Below are positions 1-4,559 of a DNA stretch of 6,486 nucleotides, piece after piece. Both the position numbers and the translations under genes were made by a program. Position 1 is the first letter of the stretch; each line of letters starts with the position of its first letter. Origin of the DNA: an uncultured Faecalibacterium sp. (lineage in GTDB: Bacteria > Bacillota > Clostridia > Oscillospirales > Ruminococcaceae); contig CABQER010000049.1 in the NCBI GenBank assembly GCA_902463235.1, positions 1 to 6,486 of the forward strand, given 5' to 3'. The notes under the pieces are model-generated. The model had not been told where the DNA came from and searched no databases. It was given only the letters and a program-made list of their open reading frames with translations.

Positions 1-632
1 TCTTTGATATGGACGGCACCCTGACCGACAGCATGACCGTGGTGTGGGAGGGTGCCCCCGACGCACTGCTGCGCCGCTATGGCCGCACCCCGCGGGGGGA
101 TCTGCGCGCCACACTGCTGAACATGGGAATGCAGGAGGGCGCACAGTATCTGATCCGGGAGTACGGCCTGCCGCTGACCGAGGAAAGCTATTTTTCCGTG
201 ATGCGCGAGGTGATCGCCGAATTGTACGAGACCGTGGAGCTGAAACCCGGCGTGCGCACGATGCTGGCAAAGCTGCAGGCCGAGGGCGCACGCATGTGCA
301 TCTGCTCCAACACCTGGGCCGAACAGTGCCGCACCGTGCTTACCCGGCTTGGCATCGCGCAGTATTTCTCCTTCATCGTGGAAGCGCAGGGCGTGCTGCA
401 CAAAAGCCGCCCGGAGGTGTTCTTTGAGTGCATGAGCCGTCTGGGCGGTGCAGACCCCGCCGCCTGCGCCGTGTGCGAGGATGCCGTATACGCCGCCGCC
501 ACCGCCCACAAGGCCGGGTATTACGTCATTGGCATTGCAGACCGCACCTCTGCCGCCGACGAGCCGGAGATGCGCCGCATCTGCAGCCAGTTCGTGCCCC
601 GGTGGGATGCGCTGGACTGGACACGTGTGTAA
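1..632 (+). CDS. HAD-superfamily hydrolase (subfamily IA phosphatase), 5' end missing
   Basis: The gene runs in from outside the window. The frame is open from base 3 and reads FDMDGTLTDS, which is HAD motif I; the nucleophile Asp is the codon at 6-8 and the acid/base Asp is at 12-14. The ATG at 9 lies inside this motif, so it cannot be the true start. Motif II is CICSNTW (Ser at 306-308), the motif III Lys is in HKSRPEVF (Lys at 402-404), and motif IV is CEDAVYAAA (Glu-Asp at 477-482). A helical cap of about 65 residues between motif I and motif II fits subfamily IA, the phosphoglycolate phosphatase/beta-phosphoglucomutase group. About 209 residues are visible, so only a few N-terminal residues are probably missing. 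The protein should be a cytosolic Mg-dependent phosphomonoesterase or phosphomutase, but its substrate cannot be read from the sequence. A terminator follows immediately, so it is not cotranscribed with the glycosyltransferase gene downstream. Confidence 0.9.
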   Translation, partial: FDMDGTLTDSMTVVWEGAPDALLRRYGRTPRGDLRATLLNMGMQEGAQYLIREYGLPLTEESYFSVMREVIAELYETVELKPGVRTMLAKLQAEGARMCICSNTWAEQCRTVLTRLGIAQYFSFIVEAQGVLHKSRPEVFFECMSRLGGADPAACAVCEDAVYAAATAHKAGYYVIGIADRTSAADEPEMRRICSQFVPRWDALDWTRV

Positions 633-633
633 G

Positions 634-666
634 AAAAAAGGGCCGCAGCGTGCGGTTCTTTTCTTT
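634..666. terminator. Intrinsic terminator of the HAD gene
   Basis: The stem CCGCA (643-647) / TGCGG (651-655) has a 3-base loop. It extends outward through two G-T wobbles, a G-C pair and four A-T pairs from the flanking A and T runs. A T-rich tract ends it on the plus strand and an A run precedes it, so it could also work in reverse. It begins two bases after the HAD stop codon. Confidence 0.75.
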
Positions 667-685
667 ATCTGATCCTTCTTTGCTC

Positions 686-714
686 TTGCATTTTGTGCGC
701 AAGAAGAGTATGAT
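686..714 (+). promoter_or_regulatory. Promoter of the first glycosyltransferase gene
   Basis: A sigma-70-type promoter: TTGCAT at 686-691, a 17-base spacer, and TATGAT at 709-714. The expected transcription start is near 721, giving a leader of about 100 bases. An inverted repeat, TCTTGC (684-689) and GCAAGA (699-704), overlaps the -35 element and spacer and could be an operator. The layout closely matches the promoter at 2615-2643. Confidence 0.6.
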
Positions 715-723
715 ATTATAAAT

Positions 724-750
724 AGGACTGCCCCAAGGGGGAAGTGTCCT
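724..750 (+). promoter_or_regulatory. Hairpin in the leader of the first glycosyltransferase mRNA
   Basis: AGGAC (724-728) pairs with GTCCT (746-750), and CCCC (731-734) faces GGGG (737-740) inside it. It starts only a few bases after the predicted transcription start, so it would form the 5' end of the mRNA. No U-tract follows, so it is not a simple terminator. A 5' stability element or a protein-binding site are both possible. The role is unknown. Confidence 0.4.
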
Positions 751-820
751 CATTTGTGAGTATACACTCTGTGATTTTTAATATAAAGGTATAATATCCG
801 TAAAGAGGAGACCTTCCGTC

Positions 821-1807
821 ATGAACAACCCACTCGTCAGCATTATCGTGCCTGTGTACAACGTGCAGAATAGTGTTGCCCGCTGTCTGGAGAGCATTTG
901 TGCCCAGACATGGAAGGATATCGAGGTCATTCTGGTCAACGACGGGTCCCGGGACGAAAGCTTTTCCATCTGTGAGCAATTCCGTGAAAAGGACCCCCGC
1001 ATCGTTCTGGTAGACAAATCCAATTCCGGTGTGTCGGAGACCCGCAACTGCGGCATGTCCCTTGCAAAGGGCAAGTATGTGCAGTTTGTGGACAGCGACG
1101 ATTATCTCGACCCTGATTTTACCGAGCGGCTGGTGACTGCCGCCGAAGCGAACAACGCCGATCTGGTCATTGCACCTTACTGGATGGTAATTCCCGCCAA
1201 CTCTTCCAAGGCCACGCAGGCACTGGAAAACCTGCAGGAGAACCTTGGCATCGATGCCGAGAAAAAGCCTGATGATATCCGTGAATACGGCTTCCTGCCC
1301 GAGGGCATCTACGACCGCGATACCTTTGCCCTGCGCCTGATGGAGAAGCCCGCATCCTTCTTCTACAGCGTGCTGTGGAACAAGCTCTACCGCCGGGATA
1401 TTCTGGCAGACCATCATCTTCAGTTCACCAGCGAGGTGCGCTGGGCCGAAGACCTGGTTTTCAATCTGGAATACATTTTGTACGCCAATGTTTTCGTATC
1501 CATTTCCAAAGCGGGCTACCACTATGTGCAGAACCCCCAGAGCATCTGCCACACCCAGATCAATCTGGCTTCCATCGTGCAGAACAAACTGCAGGTGTTC
1601 CGCTATTACAAGGAGCTGTACACAAAGCTGGGCCTGTACGATCAGGTGCAGCCGCAGCTGTATAAATTCCTGACCGCGTTCTCCGAGAACGCCTATCCCT
1701 CCGGTTCTCCCCAGAAGATCATCATGGACATGGCCAACCGCTGGGGCTTTGGTGTTCTGGATGCTTCCGACAAGGAAAAGAAACACAAAACCGAACCTGA
1801 TGCCTGA
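821..1807 (+). CDS. Family 2 glycosyltransferase, paralog 1 (EpsH/EpsJ-like)
   Basis: A 328-residue inverting glycosyltransferase that would move a sugar from a nucleotide-sugar donor to a glycan or lipid-linked acceptor. The N-terminal GT-A domain covers about residues 6-130. It starts LVSIIVPVYN and carries NDGS (40-43) for nucleotide binding and DSDD (91-94), the metal-binding DXD site. The C-terminal half has LWNKLYRRD (185-193) and AEDLVFN (209-215); Glu-Asp there is the likely catalytic-base region. No signal peptide or membrane helix is apparent, so it should act on the cytosolic side of the membrane. The start is fixed by AGAGGAG (804-810), ten bases upstream. It is the longest of the three paralogs in the window, with a charged Lys-rich tail (DKEKKHKTEPDA). 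It is transcribed alone, ending at a strong terminator. Donor and acceptor are unknown; capsule, exopolysaccharide or teichoic-type glycans are the usual contexts for such enzymes. Confidence 0.92.
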   Translation: MNNPLVSIIVPVYNVQNSVARCLESICAQTWKDIEVILVNDGSRDESFSICEQFREKDPRIVLVDKSNSGVSETRNCGMSLAKGKYVQFVDSDDYLDPDFTERLVTAAEANNADLVIAPYWMVIPANSSKATQALENLQENLGIDAEKKPDDIREYGFLPEGIYDRDTFALRLMEKPASFFYSVLWNKLYRRDILADHHLQFTSEVRWAEDLVFNLEYILYANVFVSISKAGYHYVQNPQSICHTQINLASIVQNKLQVFRYYKELYTKLGLYDQVQPQLYKFLTAFSENAYPSGSPQKIIMDMANRWGFGVLDASDKEKKHKTEPDA

Positions 1808-1820
1808 TCTCCGGGCACGA

Positions 1821-1850
1821 AAAAAAGAGCCGTGAAAGCGGCTCTTTTTT
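1821..1850. terminator. Bidirectional terminator between convergent genes
   Basis: A perfect 12-bp stem, AAAAAAGAGCCG (1821-1832) with CGGCTCTTTTTT (1839-1850), and a 6-base loop. It has a U-tract on both strands, so it can end both the first glycosyltransferase transcript and the minus-strand regulator transcript, whose stop codon is at 1861-1863. Confidence 0.92.
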
Positions 1851-1860
1851 GTTTGCCATT

Positions 1861-2583
1861 TTACCGGTCGATCCAGCTGCGGAAGGCTTCGCGCACTGCA
1901 CCCTCCCGTCCGCGCGGGATGGGGATGCGCGCACCGCTGCACATCTGCAGCTCGCCCGCCGTCAGCAGCTGTGCCGCCGCCAGATTGACCACATAGGAGC
2001 GGTGCGGCTGCAAAAAACGCCCGTCTTCCAGCAGCGGCTTTGCTACCTCGGCAAAGGACACCCGCAGCGAAAGGGACACCACATCCTCGCCGCTGAGCAG
2101 ATGGAAGTGCACCACATGGTGGGTGCACTCCAGATATTCGATCTGCGCATAGGCCAGCGCCCGCAGGCCTTCGGCGGTGGCAACGGTCATTGCCGGGCCG
2201 TACTCCGGCTCGGTGGCGCGGGCAAGCAGGGCCGAAAGCTCCTGCTGGTGCACCGGCAGAAGCAGATACTGCATGGCATCCACCCGGAAAGCACTGTAGG
2301 CGTGGGCCGGTGTGCGGGCCGCAAAGGCCAGCGGAGCCCTGCGGCCCCGGCGGCGCAGCTCCGCAGCCGCCGAAAGCCCTGCCGGGGCCGCTACAGCGCC
2401 CAGTTCGATGAGATACAGGTCAAACCGTTCTCCCTCGGTGTCCCGGCGCAGCAGCGCATCTGCATCCGGCAGCTGCTGCACGATGCACGCATCCTGCCGC
2501 CGGGCAAAATATTCCATGCACTGGCGTTCCAGCCCGCTGCGCAAGGCCGCGTCCGGGCTGCATACCGCAATGTGAAATACCAT
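1861..2583 (-). CDS. LytTR-family transcriptional regulator with degenerate receiver domain
   Basis: A 240-residue cytosolic DNA-binding regulator. Residues 1-122 have the pattern of a CheY-like receiver: hydrophobic strand MVFHIAV, FDLYLIEL at 54-61, AMQYLLLPV at 103-111. The functional residues are replaced: the acidic pair is C8-S-P-D11, the phosphoacceptor Asp is Glu60, the Thr/Ser position is in LAFAAR (85-90), and the Lys before the conserved Pro is Leu109. Residues 132-240 form a LytTR domain: IEYLECTHHVVHFH (148-161), FLQPHRSYVVNL (190-201) and IPIPRGR (220-226). LytTR proteins bind paired direct repeats in promoters, often of surface or secretion genes. The start at 2583 is set by AGGAG (2592-2596), eight bases upstream; the frame stays open further upstream only as an antisense shadow of the next glycosyltransferase gene. 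No histidine kinase gene is adjacent. The likely targets, by position, are the flanking glycosyltransferase genes; this is inference. Confidence 0.88.
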   Translation of the reverse strand: MVFHIAVCSPDAALRSGLERQCMEYFARRQDACIVQQLPDADALLRRDTEGERFDLYLIELGAVAAPAGLSAAAELRRRGRRAPLAFAARTPAHAYSAFRVDAMQYLLLPVHQQELSALLARATEPEYGPAMTVATAEGLRALAYAQIEYLECTHHVVHFHLLSGEDVVSLSLRVSFAEVAKPLLEDGRFLQPHRSYVVNLAAAQLLTAGELQMCSGARIPIPRGREGAVREAFRSWIDR

Positions 2584-2591
2584 CTCACATT

Positions 2592-2600
2592 CTCCTTTCC
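2592..2600 (-). promoter_or_regulatory. Ribosome binding site that fixes the regulator start
   Basis: On the minus strand this reads GGAAAGGAG, with eight bases before the ATG at 2583. It is the decisive evidence for this start, since the reading frame continues open for almost 1 kb upstream. Confidence 0.8.
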
Positions 2601-2614
2601 GCCAGCCGCCCGCC

Positions 2615-2643
2615 TTGATTTTTGCGCAGGGCTGGAGTATGAT
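2615..2643 (+). promoter_or_regulatory. Promoter of the two-gene glycosyltransferase operon
   Basis: TTGATT (2615-2620), a 17-base spacer, and TATGAT (2638-2643). The -10 is preceded by GAG, as in the promoter at 686-714, and TTTTG occurs at the same place in the spacer. The predicted start is near 2650, giving a leader of about 40 bases that is A-rich and ends in GGAGGG (2679-2684). An imperfect inverted repeat, GCCTTG (2612-2617) and CAGGGC (2627-2632), overlaps the -35 and spacer. Confidence 0.6.
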
Positions 2644-2667
2644 AAATAAAACTTTGCTGCATCGAAA
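2639..2667 (-). promoter_or_regulatory. Possible divergent promoter of the LytTR regulator gene
   Basis: On the minus strand a weak TTTCGA (2662-2667) is followed after 17 bases by TATCAT (2639-2644). The -35 matches consensus at only three positions, so this is tentative. If real, its -10 lies almost exactly on top of the -10 of the opposing operon promoter. Confidence 0.3.
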
Positions 2668-2691
2668 AAAGAAAAAACGGAGGGACCCGCC

Positions 2692-3564
2692 ATGCCGCAG
2701 CCGCTTGTCAGCGTTATTGTGCCCGCCTATAACGCGGCGGGCTTCATCTCCCGCTGTGTGGAGAGCATCACATCCCAGAGCTACCCGGAGCTTGAGATCC
2801 TTCTGCTGAACGACGGCTCCACCGATGACACCCTTGCTGTCTGCCGGAAGCTTGCTGCCGCCGACAGCCGCATCCGTGTGGTGGACAAGCCCAACACCGG
2901 CGCAGCAGACACCCGCAGCTGCGGCCTTGCCCTTGCCCACGGCGAATACATCCAGTTTGCGGACAGCGACGATCACCTGCTGCCGGGCTGCACCGCAAAC
3001 CTGGTGGCTGCTATGCAGCGCAGCCATGCCGACCTTGTGCTGGCTCCCTACCGGATGATGGTGCCCCGCAAGGATGGCGGCTATGACACCCGGGAGTACA
3101 GCCTGCTGCCCGCCGGGGTGTACAACAAGGTAGATTACCTGTGGCAGCTCACCGGCAATGCCGCTGCCTTTTACTACGGCGTGCTCTGGAACAAGCTCTA
3201 CCGCCGGGATCTCATCCAGATGGCGCACATCCGGTTCGAGCATGTGGTATACGCCGAGGACCAGCTGTTCAACACCCGGTATCTGCAGGTGGCACAGCGG
3301 TTTGCCGCCATCGACGAAGCCGCCTACTGCTACATCCAGAACCCGCAGAGCGTATGCCATACGCAGGTGAGCGCGGCGGACATGCTGCGCCACCGCAGCC
3401 GGATGTACCACACCTACAAGGAACTGTGCATCCAGCTGGGCGTGTACGATAAATTCCGCCTGCGGCTGCACGGCATCTATCTGAGCCTGTTTGAAAGCCC
3501 TCTGCCCAACGGCCCGGTGCAGAAGCTTTCCGACGCATTTGCCCGCACCCACAGCCGCATCTGA
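2692..3564 (+). CDS. Family 2 glycosyltransferase, paralog 2
   Basis: A 290-residue GT-A-fold glycosyltransferase, first gene of a two-gene operon. It opens with LVSVIVPAYN and has NDGS (40-43) and DSDD (91-94) at exactly the same residue numbers as the other two paralogs. LWNKLYRRD lies at 165-173 and AEDQLFN at 188-194. It is shorter than its paralogs mainly because the variable stretch after residue 124, between the donor domain and the YxLLPAGVY segment, lacks roughly 20 residues. That stretch could form part of the acceptor site, so specificity may differ. GGAGGG (2679-2684), seven bases upstream, supports the ATG at 2692. The protein is cytosolic, without evident signal or membrane segments. 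The next gene starts 14 bases after its stop and has its own Shine-Dalgarno site. The sugar transferred is unknown. Confidence 0.92.
   Translation: MPQPLVSVIVPAYNAAGFISRCVESITSQSYPELEILLLNDGSTDDTLAVCRKLAAADSRIRVVDKPNTGAADTRSCGLALAHGEYIQFADSDDHLLPGCTANLVAAMQRSHADLVLAPYRMMVPRKDGGYDTREYSLLPAGVYNKVDYLWQLTGNAAAFYYGVLWNKLYRRDLIQMAHIRFEHVVYAEDQLFNTRYLQVAQRFAAIDEAAYCYIQNPQSVCHTQVSAADMLRHRSRMYHTYKELCIQLGVYDKFRLRLHGIYLSLFESPLPNGPVQKLSDAFARTHSRI
2803..2846 (+). repeat. Near-identical block shared by paralogs 2 and 3, copy 1
   Basis: These 44 bases, coding for the NDGSTDDTLAVCR region, match 3690-3733 at 42 positions in register. Both differences are synonymous. This points to recent duplication or gene conversion between neighbours. 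Confidence 0.85.
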
Positions 3565-3578
3565 GAAAAGGAGAACCT

Positions 3579-4484
3579 ATGGAATTTCCCCTTGTAAGCA
3601 TCATCGTGCCCATGTACAACACTGCCGGGTGCATTGCCCGCTGTGTCAAAAGCATTTGCGCCCAGACTTATAAAAGCATTGAGATCCTGCTGCTGAACGA
3701 TGGCTCCACCGACGACACCCTTGCTGTCTGCCGCCCCCTTGCCGCCAGCGACCACCGCATTGCACTGGTGGATAAAACCAACACCGGCGCAGCGGATACC
3801 CGCAATCAGGGCATTGCGCTGGCCCACGGCAAATACATCCAGTTTGTGGACAGCGACGACTGGCTGGCCCCCGATTTTACGGAAAAGCTGGTCTCCGCCG
3901 CCGAGGCCCACACCGCCGATCTTGTGATCGCGCCCTTCTGGATGGTGTACCCGGAAAACTATGTGGAGCACATCCGCCCATGGGAAAAGGCACTGCAGCA
4001 TGTGCTCCAGCGCAATCCGCCCCGCACCCGGGCCTATGGCTATCTGCCTGCCGGGGTGTACACCGGACAGGAGTACGCAAAGCATCTGATCCAGAAGCCG
4101 AACACCTTCTACTATGGCAGCCCCTGCAACAAGCTCTACCGCCGTGACCTCCTGCGGAAGCACAGCCTCCATTTCCGCAAAGAATTGTTTGCGGAGGATC
4201 AGCTGTTCAACACCGAATATCTGCGCTATGTGCGCACCGCCGTTTCCATCCCGGACATCGGCTACTATTACCTGCAGTGCAGCCAGAGCGTTTCCCACTC
4301 CAGAGTGACCACCGCCGATATCCTTCGGCTGCGGCGGCGGGTGATGCTCCTGTACCGGGACATCTACACCGAACTTGGCATCTACCCGGAAACGCGGGCG
4401 GCCATCCTGCGTTCGCCCTTTGGCGAAAACGAGTTCACCCTGCCGCCGCTGGACACCCCACAGACGCACTGCTGCAAGCTGTGA
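3579..4484 (+). CDS. Family 2 glycosyltransferase, paralog 3
   Basis: A 301-residue glycosyltransferase, second gene of the operon, translated from AAAAGGAG (3566-3573) five bases before its ATG. It has the same GT-A domain, starting LVSIIVPMYN, with NDGS (40-43), DSDD (91-94), NKLYRRD (184-190) and AEDQLFN (205-211). Residues 1-94 are identical to paralog 2 at 69 positions without gaps, including all of residues 35-52. Residues 88-123, by contrast, match paralog 1 at 29 of 36 positions but paralog 2 at only 19 of 36, so the gene looks mosaic. Two oddities: the VLW before NKLYRRD in its paralogs is SPC here, and its final 30 or so residues (ending THCCKL) do not resemble the other two C-termini. 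No membrane segments are apparent. The pathway is probably the same surface glycan as the neighbours; donor and acceptor are unknown. Confidence 0.92.
   Translation: MEFPLVSIIVPMYNTAGCIARCVKSICAQTYKSIEILLLNDGSTDDTLAVCRPLAASDHRIALVDKTNTGAADTRNQGIALAHGKYIQFVDSDDWLAPDFTEKLVSAAEAHTADLVIAPFWMVYPENYVEHIRPWEKALQHVLQRNPPRTRAYGYLPAGVYTGQEYAKHLIQKPNTFYYGSPCNKLYRRDLLRKHSLHFRKELFAEDQLFNTEYLRYVRTAVSIPDIGYYYLQCSQSVSHSRVTTADILRLRRRVMLLYRDIYTELGIYPETRAAILRSPFGENEFTLPPLDTPQTHCCKL
3690..3733 (+). repeat. Near-identical block shared by paralogs 2 and 3, copy 2
   Basis: The partner of 2803-2846, with two synonymous differences in 44 bases. The offset of 887 bases equals the distance between the two start codons, so the copies sit at the same codons. 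Confidence 0.85.
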
Positions 4485-4490
4485 CCCTAT

Positions 4491-4551
4491 AAAAAGCACC
4501 CGGCTGCCGCCGAGAGCCGCTCTGGCTCCTGCACGGCTCCGGGTGTTTTTT
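4491..4551. terminator. Bidirectional terminator between the glycosyltransferase operon and pepP
   Basis: CACCCGG (4497-4503) pairs with CCGGGTG (4539-4545), extended by one G-T wobble and five A-T pairs. T runs follow on both strands. The 35-base interior holds a smaller hairpin, GAGCC (4514-4518) with GGCTC (4524-4528). It starts six bases after the glycosyltransferase stop and ends nine bases before the pepP stop codon on the other strand, so it can serve both genes. Confidence 0.88.
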
Positions 4552-4559
4552 GCGCTTTC

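Noticed and set aside
758..769. GAGT/ACTC inverted repeat in the leader as an operator
   Set aside because: A four-base stem with a four-base loop is too short to distinguish from chance, and there is no second copy near the operon promoter.
790..795. Perfect TATAAT just upstream of the first glycosyltransferase start, as a second promoter
   Set aside because: No acceptable -35 element lies 16-18 bases upstream and there is no extended -10 TGn. A start here would also leave a very short leader. The AT-rich leader easily gives this hexamer by chance.
716..2128. Long minus-strand open frame (about 470 codons) opposite the first glycosyltransferase gene
   Set aside because: It lies antisense to a clear family 2 glycosyltransferase gene, then runs out of frame through the regulator gene. 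The translation has no recognisable domain; long shadow frames are common in GC-rich genes.
1849..2649. Plus-strand open frame of about 266 codons opposite the regulator
   Set aside because: It overlaps the bidirectional terminator and is antisense to a gene with clear LytTR motifs. It has no credible ribosome binding site or domain.
2584..3552. Upstream in-frame extension of the regulator on the minus strand, which would give a 563-residue protein
   Set aside because: The extension is antisense to the second glycosyltransferase gene and shows no domain. A good ribosome binding site at 2592-2600 places the start at 2583, and the family is normally about 240 residues.
3477..4499. Minus-strand open frame of about 340 codons opposite the third glycosyltransferase gene
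   Set aside because: It is a shadow of the codon pattern on the other strand. Its translation resembles the shadow frames opposite the other two paralogs, as expected for antisense of duplicated genes.
685..4551. Glycosyltransferase block as a mobile element or genomic island
   Set aside because: No transposase, integrase, terminal inverted repeats, flanking direct repeats or tRNA gene are visible within the window.
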